Of a stretch of DNA of 14,522 nucleotides, positions 6,457 to 13,669 are shown piece after piece. Numbering within the stretch: the first letter of the stretch is position 1; every line of letters starts with the position of its first letter. A model generated the notes under the pieces. That model searched no databases. It was not told where the DNA came from and saw only the letters and a list, made by a program, of their open reading frames with translations. The stretch is from Gemmatimonadota bacterium (lineage in GTDB: Bacteria > Gemmatimonadota > Gemmatimonadetes > Longimicrobiales > Longimicrobiaceae), in assembly GCA_019240375.1 (NCBI GenBank), contig JAFAYN010000440.1, forward strand, positions 1-14,522, in the 5' to 3' direction. The translations under genes and the position numbers were made by a program.

Positions 6457-7818
6457 ATGCTCAAACGCCCCTCCCACTCCCTGCTGCGTGTGCTCGGCGT
6501 CACCTTCGGCCTGGCCGTGACGGTCGGGAACACCGTGGGCGCCGGGATCCTCCGCGCCCCCGGCGAGGTGGCGGCGCGGGTCCCGGGGCTGGGGCTGTAC
6601 CTGGGGGTGTGGATCGTGGGCGGGGTGTACGCCCTGCTTGGCGCCGTCTCCCTGGCCGAGCTGGGGGCAATGGTGCCGCGCTCCGGCGGGATGTACGTGT
6701 TCGTGCACCGGGCGATGGGGCGCTACGCCGGCTTCGTGGTGGGGTACAACGACTGGATCGCCACCGCCGGGAGTTGCGCGGCCGTTTCGGTGGTGATCGG
6801 GGAGTACCTGGGGATCCTGGTCCCCGCGTTGGGGGGCGCGGGAGCCGCCGTCGCCGTCGCGACGGTGGCCGCCTTCGCGGTGCTGCAGTGGCAGGGGATC
6901 CGCGCCTCCGGCCGCACCCAGGAGCTGACCAGCCTCCTCAAGGCGCTGGTCCTGCTGGCGCTGGTCGTGGCCTGCTTCGTCCTCCCCTCCACCTCGCCCG
7001 CCCCCGCCACCAAAGTGGCCGCGCCGGCACTCTCGCTCGGGGCGCTGGTGATCGCGCTGCAGGCGGTGTTCTACACCTACGACGGGTGGACCGGGATCCT
7101 GTACTTCGGGGGCGAGGTAAAGGACCCGGCGCGCGACATCCCCCGCTCCATGTTCGGCGGGGTGCTGGCGGTGATGGCGATCTACCTCCTCCTCAACCTG
7201 GCCTTTTTGTACGTGGTCCCCCTCCCCGCACTGCGCGGCGAGCCGCTGGCGGCGGGGGCGGCGGCCCGTTCGCTCTGGGGCGCCGCCGGCGACACGGTGG
7301 TGCGGACGGTGGTTGTGCTGGGGCTGTTGAGCAGCGTAAACGCGCTCCTCCTCATGGCCCCGCGCGTGATCTTCGCCATGAGCCGCGACGGGCTGTGCGC
7401 CGAGCGGGTCTCCGTCGTCAACCGGGGCGGGACGCCCACCGGGGCGCTGCTGGCGAGCCTGGTCGTCGCCGTGGCCTTCATCGCCAGTGGGAGCTTCGAC
7501 GAGATCATCGCCGTCCTGGCCTTCTTCTTCGTCGCCAACTACGTTCTCGCCGCCGCGGCGGTGTTCGTGCTGCGCCGCCGGGAGCCGGACACCCCGCGCC
7601 CCTACCGGGCATGGGGGTACCCCTGGACCACCGGGATCACGCTGGCCGGCTCCCTGGCCTTCCTGGCCGGCTCGGTGCTGGGTGACACCCGCCACAGCGT
7701 CTACGCCCTGCTCCTGCTGGCGGTGAGCTACCCGGTGTACCTGCTCTCGGAGCGCGCCCTGCGCGGGCGGGAGCGCGCCGCGTCGCCGCCCCGACCTTCC
7801 GAACCCCTGGAGCCATAG
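6457..7818 (+). CDS. APC-superfamily amino-acid permease
   Basis: A 453-residue integral membrane transporter with about 12 hydrophobic helices. The first helix carries the APC substrate-binding break GNTVGAGIL (24-32), followed by RAPGEVA and a second helix ending in SLAELGAMVPRSGG (about 66-79), which is standard for the amino acid-polyamine-organocation superfamily. Mid-protein TYDGWTG and FGGEVKDPARDIPRS match the LAT/SteT-like branch (amino-acid exchangers). The exact substrate cannot be read. The start at ATG 6457 fits the expected N-terminus well, yet no spaced Shine-Dalgarno is present: GGGG abuts the ATG, and a -10-like TATGAT lies just upstream, suggesting a leaderless message. The peptidase-like lipoprotein gene starts 4 bases after its stop, so the two are surely co-transcribed. 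This suggests coupled peptide breakdown and amino-acid uptake, or supply of an amine to the divergent oxygenase. Confidence 0.9.
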   Translation: MLKRPSHSLLRVLGVTFGLAVTVGNTVGAGILRAPGEVAARVPGLGLYLGVWIVGGVYALLGAVSLAELGAMVPRSGGMYVFVHRAMGRYAGFVVGYNDWIATAGSCAAVSVVIGEYLGILVPALGGAGAAVAVATVAAFAVLQWQGIRASGRTQELTSLLKALVLLALVVACFVLPSTSPAPATKVAAPALSLGALVIALQAVFYTYDGWTGILYFGGEVKDPARDIPRSMFGGVLAVMAIYLLLNLAFLYVVPLPALRGEPLAAGAAARSLWGAAGDTVVRTVVVLGLLSSVNALLLMAPRVIFAMSRDGLCAERVSVVNRGGTPTGALLASLVVAVAFIASGSFDEIIAVLAFFFVANYVLAAAAVFVLRRREPDTPRPYRAWGYPWTTGITLAGSLAFLAGSVLGDTRHSVYALLLLAVSYPVYLLSERALRGRERAASPPRPSEPLEP

Positions 7819-7822
7819 CACC

Positions 7823-9667
7823 ATGAAGCGATCCCTCGTCCGCTGCGCCGCGACGGGCGCGACCCTGCTCGCCGCTTGCGCGCCGCAGCCGGCGCCGCGG
7901 ACCGCGCCCGTCCCGGCCTCCCTCCCCGTCCCCGCCGCGCCCGCCGCCCCTCCCGCTCCCACGCGGGAGCAGGTCGCCGACTCGGTGGGGCGCCGGGTCA
8001 CCGCCCTGGCCGACGAGTACATGGCGGCGCTGATGGAGCGGAGCCCCGAGCTGGCCACCCAGCTCGGCGTGGACGGGGCGCGCAACGACCGCCTCGCCGA
8101 CAACTCGCCCGCGGCCGTGCGCGCCTGGGAGGCGCGCGAGGACGCCTGGCTGGCCGGGATCGGCGCGGTCGACCCCGCCTCGCTGGAGGGGCGCAACGAG
8201 ATGATCACCTACGCCGTCCTCCGCGAAACGCTGGAGTCGTCCCGGCAGATGCGCGTGTGCCGCAACGAGCTGTGGCCGGTCAGCCAGATCAACGGGCTGC
8301 AGACCACGCTCCCCTTCCTGGCCCAGATCCAGCCGGTGGGGAGCGCGGAAGCACGGGCGCAGACTCTCGCCCGCTGGCACGCCGTCCCGCGCTACGTCGA
8401 CACCGAGATCGCCAACCTGCGCGAAGGGGCGCGGACGGGGTACACCGCCCCGAAGGTGAACGTCCGCCGCGTGGTCGCCCAGCTCGACGGGCTGGTTTCC
8501 GGCCCCGCCGCGAAGTCGCCCTTCATGAGCCCGGCCGACCGCGACAGCGCCGCGGGGCCGGAGTTCCGGCGCGAGCTGCAGGCGGTCGTCGCCGCCGAGG
8601 TGGTCCCGGCCATCCGCCGCTACCGCGACTTCCTGCGCGACGAGTACCTCCCGGCCGCGCGCGAGAACATCGCCGTGTCCGCCAACCCGGGCGGGGCGGA
8701 GTGCTACCGGGCGGCTGTGCGCAACTACGCCACGGTGAGCCCCACCCCGCAGGAGGTCCACCAGATGGGGCTCCGGCAGATGGAGCGCATCCAGGCGGAG
8801 ATGACGGAGATCGCCCGGCGCAGCTTCGGCACCGGCGACGTGCCGGCGCTTCTGCAGCGCTTCCGCACCGACCCGAAGTACATGTTCCGGTCGCGGCAGG
8901 AGATGGTGGCGTACGCGCGGGGCGCCCTGGACCGCGCCAAGCAGAAGATCCCGCAGTACTTCGGGATCCTCCCCCGGGCCGACGTCATCATCGACCCGTA
9001 CCCGGAGTTCCAGGAGGCGTCCGCGCCCGGGGGCGAGTACTTCAGCCCGGCCGAGGACGGCTCGCGCCCCGGGATCTACCGGATCAACACCTACGAGGCG
9101 AACAAGCAGAGCAGGGTGGGGCTGGAGTCCACCGCCTTCCACGAGACCATCCCCGGGCACCACCTGCAGGGGGCCATCGCGCTGGAGCGGAAGGACCTGC
9201 ACCCCATCGCCCGCTTCCTGTACAACTCCGGGTACGTGGAAGGGTGGGGGCTGTACGCCGAGCGCCTGGCCGACGAGATGGGGCTGTTCAGCTCCGACCT
9301 GGACCGGATGGGGCTCCTGTCCAACGAGGCGCTGCGCGCCGCCCGCCTGGTGGTGGACCCGGGGATGCACGCGCTGGGATGGACGCGCCGGCAGGCGATC
9401 GACTACATGCTGGCCCACACCGCCGACTCGCGGCAGTCGATCGAGGCCGAGGTGGACCGCTACATCAACTGGCCCGGCCAGGCGACCTCGTACATGATCG
9501 GCAACCTGGAGATCCGCCGCCTGCGCGAGCAGGCGCGGCAGGAGCTGGGGGCGAAGTTCGACATCCGCGAGTTCCACGACCGGGTGCTGGAGAACGGGAG
9601 CGTCCCGCTCCCCCTCCTCCGGCACAACATCGAGCGCTGGATCGCCGCGAAGAAGCAGGCGGGCTGA
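7823..9667 (+). CDS. DUF885-family lipoprotein, predicted zinc metallopeptidase
   Basis: A 614-residue exported lipoprotein. The N-terminus is basic, then hydrophobic, ending in the lipobox LLAAC with Cys19 as the lipidation site. A Pro/Ala-rich linker runs to about residue 50, and the rest matches the DUF885 family. The predicted zinc site is HETIPGHH (440-447), with His440, Glu441 and a downstream His; EGWGLYAE (473-480) supplies further Glu residues, as in gluzincin-like peptidases. Family members are mostly uncharacterised; peptidase activity is inferred from these motifs. GGAG at 7809-7812, inside the end of the permease gene, is 10 bases before ATG 7823. Being in one operon with an amino-acid permease fits a role in cutting peptides in the periplasm or at the outer membrane. 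No truncation is seen; the length is usual for the family. Confidence 0.9.
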   Translation: MKRSLVRCAATGATLLAACAPQPAPRTAPVPASLPVPAAPAAPPAPTREQVADSVGRRVTALADEYMAALMERSPELATQLGVDGARNDRLADNSPAAVRAWEAREDAWLAGIGAVDPASLEGRNEMITYAVLRETLESSRQMRVCRNELWPVSQINGLQTTLPFLAQIQPVGSAEARAQTLARWHAVPRYVDTEIANLREGARTGYTAPKVNVRRVVAQLDGLVSGPAAKSPFMSPADRDSAAGPEFRRELQAVVAAEVVPAIRRYRDFLRDEYLPAARENIAVSANPGGAECYRAAVRNYATVSPTPQEVHQMGLRQMERIQAEMTEIARRSFGTGDVPALLQRFRTDPKYMFRSRQEMVAYARGALDRAKQKIPQYFGILPRADVIIDPYPEFQEASAPGGEYFSPAEDGSRPGIYRINTYEANKQSRVGLESTAFHETIPGHHLQGAIALERKDLHPIARFLYNSGYVEGWGLYAERLADEMGLFSSDLDRMGLLSNEALRAARLVVDPGMHALGWTRRQAIDYMLAHTADSRQSIEAEVDRYINWPGQATSYMIGNLEIRRLREQARQELGAKFDIREFHDRVLENGSVPLPLLRHNIERWIAAKKQAG

Positions 9668-9749
9668 CCGGGAGGAGGGCGGGCGCGCAGTGACCCGCGC
9701 GGCCCCGCCGGCGTCCTATCCGTCGAGACCCTTTCCAGCCCGCCCGTCC

Positions 9750-9755
9750 GGAGGA
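9750..9755 (+). promoter_or_regulatory. Ribosome binding site choosing the start of the small lipoprotein
   Basis: GGAGGA lies 6 bases before ATG 9762. A longer frame from GTG 9690 exists but would bury the signal peptide, so ATG 9762 is preferred. Confidence 0.6.
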
Positions 9756-9761
9756 ACGTCC

Positions 9762-10142
9762 ATGAAGCCGATTCTGTTCGCCGCTCTGCTCCTGTCCGCC
9801 TGCACCGGCCTCCTTTCCCCCGGTGGGGACGAGGACGCCGACCGGCAGGAGATCGTCCGGCTGGAAGCCGAGGCGCGCGCCCTGGCGAAGACCGACGGGT
9901 GCGGCGGGGCGGACCAGTGCCGGAGCGCGCCGCTGGGCGCCAAGGCGTGCGGAGGCCCGCGCGACTACGTGGCGTACTGCGCGGCCACCACCGACACCAT
10001 CGCCCTGTTCCGCAAGCTGGAGGAGCTGCGCACCACCGAAGAGACGTTCAACCGGAGGTACGGGGTGGTCTCCACCTGCGACTACGTCTCCCCCCCGGGA
10101 ACGGAGCTGAACGGCGCCACCTGCCGCCTCCGCCCGCGGTAA
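9762..10142 (+). CDS. Small cysteine-rich lipoprotein of unknown function
   Basis: The product has 126 residues. It begins MKPILFAALLLSAC, a short signal peptide with lipobox LLSAC and lipid-anchor Cys14. An acidic linker and a charged helix (about 23-43) follow. The mature part has six cysteines at 47, 53, 63, 73, 106 and 121, an even number suited to three disulfides in the periplasm, with notable segments KACGGPRDYVAYC (61-73) and STCDYVSPPGTELNGATC (104-121). I recall similar CGGP-containing small lipoproteins in other Gram-negative bacteria, but no function is known to me. It lies 94 bp after the DUF885 gene on the same strand; it may be the last gene of that transcript or have its own promoter, which I cannot identify. 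A strong terminator follows 20 bases after its stop. Confidence 0.8.
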   Translation: MKPILFAALLLSACTGLLSPGGDEDADRQEIVRLEAEARALAKTDGCGGADQCRSAPLGAKACGGPRDYVAYCAATTDTIALFRKLEELRTTEETFNRRYGVVSTCDYVSPPGTELNGATCRLRPR

Positions 10143-10162
10143 GCTCCGCGCGAGGAAGGCAG

Positions 10163-10202
10163 AAAGAGCCGGGGCGGCCACGAGGCCGCCCCGGCTCTTT
10201 TT
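10163..10202 (+). terminator. Strong intrinsic terminator, probably bidirectional
   Basis: A perfect 17-bp stem (10163-10179 with 10184-10200) around the loop ACGA; the core is GAGCCGGGGCGGCC. On the plus strand it ends in a run of five T. On the minus strand the stem ends in TTT and is followed by CTGCC, so it may also stop transcription from the convergent GH20 gene, whose stop is at 10222. Confidence 0.9.
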
Positions 10203-10221
10203 CGTTCCCGGGCCTGTCGGG

Positions 10222-11895
10222 TCAGGGAGCGCGGTAGCGGATCCCCAGCTGCGCCAGCCGGTCGAGCTGGACCGGAAGACGCGCCTGGAAGCCGCTCCAG
10301 CCGTGCACGTCGCCCGGCGACCAGACCACCTCCGAGAGCGCGAGCATGCGCGGCAGCAGCATGTACTCCACCTCCTCCGGCTTTTCCAGGTGCTCGGTCC
10401 ATATGTTCCCCTGCGCGCCCAGCACCCGGTTGGCCGTCGACCCGAACATGGAGGGCGTCGGGTCGAAGTCGTACACCGACTTCAGCGTGACCGTGCCTCC
10501 CACCCCCAGCGGCTCGGTGAGCGGGCTGGCCTGGTACTGGTCGAAGTAGGTGATGGAGCTGGGCGCCATAATCACGTCGTGCCCCTGCCGCGCCGCCTCC
10601 ACCCCCGTCCCCATGTCGCGCCACGACATCACCGTCGCGCCGGCGGGGGCCCCGCCGTCCAGCATCTCGTCCCACCCGATCAGCCGGCGCCCGCGCGACC
10701 GGAGGTGCTCCGAGATGCGGCGGTTGAAGTAGCTCTGCAGCTCGTCCACCCCGGTCAGCCCCTCCCTGCGCATCACCTCCTGCGCGACGGGGCTGTTCAC
10801 CCACTCCAGCGGGGCCGTCTCGTCGCCGCCGGTGTGGACGTACGTGCCCGGGAAAAGGTCGACGATCTCGTCCAGCACGCCGAACAGGAAGGTGAAGGTG
10901 GGCTCGGTGGGGCAGTACATCGTCCCGAAGATCCCCCAGGTGGTCGACACCTCCCTCGGCTCCCCGGAGCACGACATCTCCGGGTACGCGGCGAGGGCGG
11001 CCCCGGAGTGCCCCGGCATGTCGACCTCGGGGATGATGGTGACGTAGCGGGCCGCGGCGTAAGCCACCACTTCGCGGATCTGCTCCTGCGTGTAGAACCC
11101 GCCGTACGGCGTCCCGTCGCCCGTGGTCTCCCGCCGCCACGCCCCCACCTGCGTCAGGCGCGGGTAGCGCCTGATCTCCACGCGCCACCCCTGGTCGTCC
11201 GTCAGGTGCCAGTGGAACTGGTTGAACTTGTAGAGCGCCAGGAGGTCGATGTACTCCTTGACGAACTCCACGGGGAAGAAGTGGCGGCTCACGTCCAGGT
11301 GCATCCCCCGGTAGGGGAAGCGGGGCGCGTCGCGGATCTCCACCGCGGGAAGGGTCCAGTCGGACGGAGCCGCGGCGGCCATGACCGGTCCGGTCGCCCA
11401 GGGGCTCCGCGCGCGCATGGTCTGCTCCAGCGCCTCGGGGAGGAGCTGCCGGATCGTCTGCACCCCGCGGAAGATCCCCACCGGCGCCACCGCGGTGAGC
11501 TCCGCGCCGCGGTCGGTGACGAGCAGCCGGTACCGCTCCTCGCTGGTTCCCGGCGTGACCTTGCCCAGACGCAGGACGATGGCGTTGTCCTCCTCGTCGC
11601 GCGCCGCCTCGGCGGAGACCGGGAGCGGGAGCCCCGAGGCCGCGCGCAGCGGCCCGGCCAGGAACCCGGCGACGGTGCGCAGCTCGGCGTTGGACGGGTC
11701 GGACAGGACGATCCGGGTGCCCGGGTTCAGCGGGAAGGCGCCCGAGCCGGTGCGCAGGCTGGCCGGGAGGGGGACGACGGGGTAGCGGAGCTGCTGCTCG
11801 ACGGAGGGGGCCGAATCCGTGTCGGGGGGGCCGAGCAGGTCGGAACAGCCGGCCGAGAGCAGCGCTCCGCACAACAGGAGAGCGAGACGCCTCAT
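10222..11895 (-). CDS. Beta-N-acetylhexosaminidase, glycoside hydrolase family 20, lipoprotein
   Basis: A 557-residue exported enzyme that should release terminal N-acetylglucosamine or N-acetylgalactosamine from glycans such as chitin oligomers or glycoconjugates. MRRLALLLCGALLSAGC is a lipoprotein signal with lipobox LSAGC and Cys17. A GH20b-type N-domain spans about 38-185. The catalytic barrel begins at PYRGMHLDVSRH, with substrate-binding Arg196, followed by FHWHLTDDQGWR (227-238), VDMPGH (His296) and HTGGDET, which holds the catalytic pair Asp358-Glu359 of substrate-assisted catalysis. Later IWTEH and YFDQYQ motifs also fit the family. All key residues seem intact. The start at 11895 is chosen for the signal peptide; the longer frame from 12003 would hide it. 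No good Shine-Dalgarno is visible before this ATG. It lies 205 bp downstream of the glycan operon on the same strand and is probably a separate unit. Confidence 0.93.
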   Translation of the reverse strand: MRRLALLLCGALLSAGCSDLLGPPDTDSAPSVEQQLRYPVVPLPASLRTGSGAFPLNPGTRIVLSDPSNAELRTVAGFLAGPLRAASGLPLPVSAEAARDEEDNAIVLRLGKVTPGTSEERYRLLVTDRGAELTAVAPVGIFRGVQTIRQLLPEALEQTMRARSPWATGPVMAAAAPSDWTLPAVEIRDAPRFPYRGMHLDVSRHFFPVEFVKEYIDLLALYKFNQFHWHLTDDQGWRVEIRRYPRLTQVGAWRRETTGDGTPYGGFYTQEQIREVVAYAAARYVTIIPEVDMPGHSGAALAAYPEMSCSGEPREVSTTWGIFGTMYCPTEPTFTFLFGVLDEIVDLFPGTYVHTGGDETAPLEWVNSPVAQEVMRREGLTGVDELQSYFNRRISEHLRSRGRRLIGWDEMLDGGAPAGATVMSWRDMGTGVEAARQGHDVIMAPSSITYFDQYQASPLTEPLGVGGTVTLKSVYDFDPTPSMFGSTANRVLGAQGNIWTEHLEKPEEVEYMLLPRMLALSEVVWSPGDVHGWSGFQARLPVQLDRLAQLGIRYRAP

Positions 11896-11975
11896 CGGTT
11901 CTCGGGAAGTACGGGACGATACGGGAGGGAAAGCGCGGGCGGGTACAATCTGCGCGCCCGGCGCCGGCTGCACCA

Positions 11976-12001
11976 GTGGTGCGGCCGCGCGGCCGCACCA
12001 C
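11976..12001. repeat. Perfect 26-bp palindrome
   Basis: The half-site GTGGTGCGGCCGC (11976-11988) is followed with no spacer by its exact reverse complement (11989-12001). It contains GCGGCCGC twice. It lies 81 bases upstream of the GH20 start and about 100 bases past the methyltransferase stop. It could be an operator for a dimeric regulator, part of a terminator, or a dispersed palindrome; no T-run follows on either side. Confidence 0.7.
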
Positions 12002-12036
12002 ACGCCTGCCGGGAACAGCCGCGGCGAAGTCGGCGG

Positions 12037-12073
12037 GGAGCGGGCCCCCGCGTCCGGCGCGAGGGCCCGCTCC
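12037..12073 (-). terminator. Hairpin after the methyltransferase gene, possible operon terminator
   Basis: GGAGCGGGCCC (12037-12047) pairs perfectly with GGGCCCGCTCC (12063-12073) over 11 bp with a 15-base loop. Reading the minus strand it comes 27 bases after the stop of the methyltransferase gene. No T-run follows, so it is a terminator of the GC-rich, T-less kind at best. Confidence 0.5.
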
Positions 12074-12100
12074 TTCGCGTGCGACTGCTTCGGTACCGGG

Positions 12101-12880
12101 CTACCTCCCCCGGGGCGGGTATACGGCGCGCGGAAGCTCGTCCGGGATCGCCGCGGCGCGGCACAGGTACACCTCCGGCTCCGGCTGCTCCAGCACCTCG
12201 AACCCCGCGCTGCGCAGCATCGCTCGGGAGCAGGCCAGGTTGGGGACCCACCAGTTGGTGGGGTCCTGCGAGTAGCGCTGCTCCACGAAGTACATCTTGG
12301 GGTACCCGGGGCGCTCGAAGATCTCCTCCTCGGCGAACGGGTAGTCCGGCTGCAGCTCGTCCACCTCCTGGCTCCCCCGCTGCATGCTCTGGAAGAGGAG
12401 CAGGTCGCCCACCACGTGTTCGCGCAGCAGGTCGAGGGCGAGGAGCGGGTGGCGCAGGTGGTAGAGCACCCCCATGAAGATGACGAAGTCGAACTTCTCC
12501 CCCAGCTCGGCCACGTCGTACACGGACAGGTTGCGGTACTCGATGTCGTACCCGTTCACCTCGGCGGCGAAGCGGGCCTGCGCCAGGTACAATTCCTCGC
12601 TGTCGATCCCCACCACGCGGTCGGCGCCGCGGCGCTTCATCTCCATCGAGTAGAAGCCGGCGTTGCACCCGATGTCGAGCACCGTCTTCCCGGTCATGTC
12701 CTCCGGGATCACGTGCGCGAAGTTGCGCCACTTCATCGACGGGTAGTCGCCCAGGAAGTGGTCCGGGGCGGTCCGCACCCCGCGCAGGTCCAGGTTGTGG
12801 AACCAGGGGCGCAGCTCCCGCACCCGGTCGCGGATCTGGTCGATGGACAGGTCGTTCTGCATGGCCGCTGTCGAGATCAC
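12101..12880 (-). CDS. SAM-dependent methyltransferase, TIGR04290 (CmoB-like) family
   Basis: A 259-residue class I methyltransferase. SAM-binding motif I is VLDIGCNAGFYS (67-78), the acidic end of strand 2 is VGIDSEE (Asp93), and motif IV is FVIFMGVLYHLRHP (132-144-ish). The N-terminal segment WFHNLDLRGVRTAPDHFLGDYP and WRNFAHVIPEDMTGK resemble CmoB, the tRNA uridine carboxymethyltransferase, and fit the TIGR04290 group as I recall it; that group sits in sugar-nucleotide or glycan clusters rather than with CmoA. Substrate unknown; methylation of a sugar or glycan is the likely role given its neighbours. The start is GTG 12880, with GGAGG 7 bases upstream; an ATG 18 bases further in (12862) is possible but too far from that site. 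It is the last gene of the operon, 17 bp after the nucleotidyltransferase. Confidence 0.85.
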   Translation of the reverse strand: MISTAAMQNDLSIDQIRDRVRELRPWFHNLDLRGVRTAPDHFLGDYPSMKWRNFAHVIPEDMTGKTVLDIGCNAGFYSMEMKRRGADRVVGIDSEELYLAQARFAAEVNGYDIEYRNLSVYDVAELGEKFDFVIFMGVLYHLRHPLLALDLLREHVVGDLLLFQSMQRGSQEVDELQPDYPFAEEEIFERPGYPKMYFVEQRYSQDPTNWWVPNLACSRAMLRSAGFEVLEQPEPEVYLCRAAAIPDELPRAVYPPRGR

Positions 12881-12897
12881 CCCTCTCCCTCCTTGAC

Positions 12898-13665
12898 TCA
12901 GGTTGTCGCCACCCCGGCGGGGAGGACCTCCACCCCGTCCAGCGGCCTTTCCTCCAGCACGTGGATCGCCTCACGGTAGCCGTGCAGCGTCCCCACGTCC
13001 ACGTACGCCTCGCCGGCGCGTACCCCGCGCGCCTCCCCGCCCCGCGCGATCCAGGCGTTGACCAGGGTGCCGATGTACTCGTCGCGCCGGCCGCGCTCCT
13101 GCCACAGCCCGTGCAGATCGGCCAGGATGGCGCCGGTCAGCTTGAAGGCGCCCCAGATCCACTTCGACTCCGCCCCCGGCTGCTTGACCTGGATCTCCCG
13201 CACGCGGTCGTCGCCGTCCATCACCACCGCGTCGAAGAACTCCGGCCGCTCCACCGGGAAGAGGAGGAAGGAAAGGACGCCGTCGGGGAGGGCGCACAGC
13301 CCGTCCTCCGGGAACCAGATGGTGTCCGGGAGCCCCACCACCACCGGCTCGTCCGGCGCGATCAGCGGGAGGGCGCGGAAGATGGAGTCGCACAGCCCGG
13401 CCGGCTTCGGCTGCACCACGTAGCAGATCCGGGCCGCCCCGATCTCCCCGCCGTAGTACCCCAGGATGTCCGACTTCCCCGGCGAGATGACGAAGCACAC
13501 CTTGTCGGCCCCCGCCCGGAGCATCCGCTCCACCAGGTACTCGCTGACGGCGCGCGGCCGCTCCACCCCCTCCTCCAGCCGGCTTCCCACGGGGAGGAGC
13601 TCCTTGGAAAAGGCGAGGGGCTGGATGCGCGTCCCCGCCCCCGCCGCCGGGACGATCCCCCACAT
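12898..13665 (-). CDS. Sugar-phosphate nucleotidyltransferase (RmlA/GlmU-like fold)
   Basis: A 255-residue nucleotidyltransferase that should join a sugar 1-phosphate to a nucleoside triphosphate to make an NDP-sugar. The signature loop AAGAGTRIQPLAFSKELLPV (7-26) contains Gly11-Thr12-Arg13 and Lys21, the standard nucleotide-binding residues. QPKPAGLCDSI (85-95) corresponds to the base-recognition region, GLPDTIWF (111-118) holds the metal-binding Asp114, and YVDVGTLHGYREA (221-233) is the usual C-terminal sugar-site motif. There is no acyltransferase or hexapeptide tail, so it is a single-function enzyme; which nucleotide and sugar cannot be told. The ribosome site GGAGG (13679-13675) lies inside the end of the glycosyltransferase gene, 9 bases before the ATG, and the two genes are only 4 bp apart, showing one operon. 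Confidence 0.88.
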   Translation of the reverse strand: MWGIVPAAGAGTRIQPLAFSKELLPVGSRLEEGVERPRAVSEYLVERMLRAGADKVCFVISPGKSDILGYYGGEIGAARICYVVQPKPAGLCDSIFRALPLIAPDEPVVVGLPDTIWFPEDGLCALPDGVLSFLLFPVERPEFFDAVVMDGDDRVREIQVKQPGAESKWIWGAFKLTGAILADLHGLWQERGRRDEYIGTLVNAWIARGGEARGVRAGEAYVDVGTLHGYREAIHVLEERPLDGVEVLPAGVATT

Positions 13666-13669
13666 CGGC

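Noticed and set aside
6445..9625. Long minus-strand frames opposite the permease and DUF885 genes (6445-8208 and 7637-9625)
   Set aside because: They are Gly/Arg/His/Pro-rich translations typical of antisense frames in GC-rich genes and carry no recognisable domain.
11896..12003. Longer hexosaminidase start at 12003
   Set aside because: It would place 36 residues before a clear lipoprotein signal peptide and run the coding region through the palindrome.
10303..12477. Long plus-strand frame opposite the hexosaminidase and methyltransferase genes
   Set aside because: Its translation is low-complexity, it crosses the intergenic palindrome, and both minus-strand genes have complete catalytic motifs.
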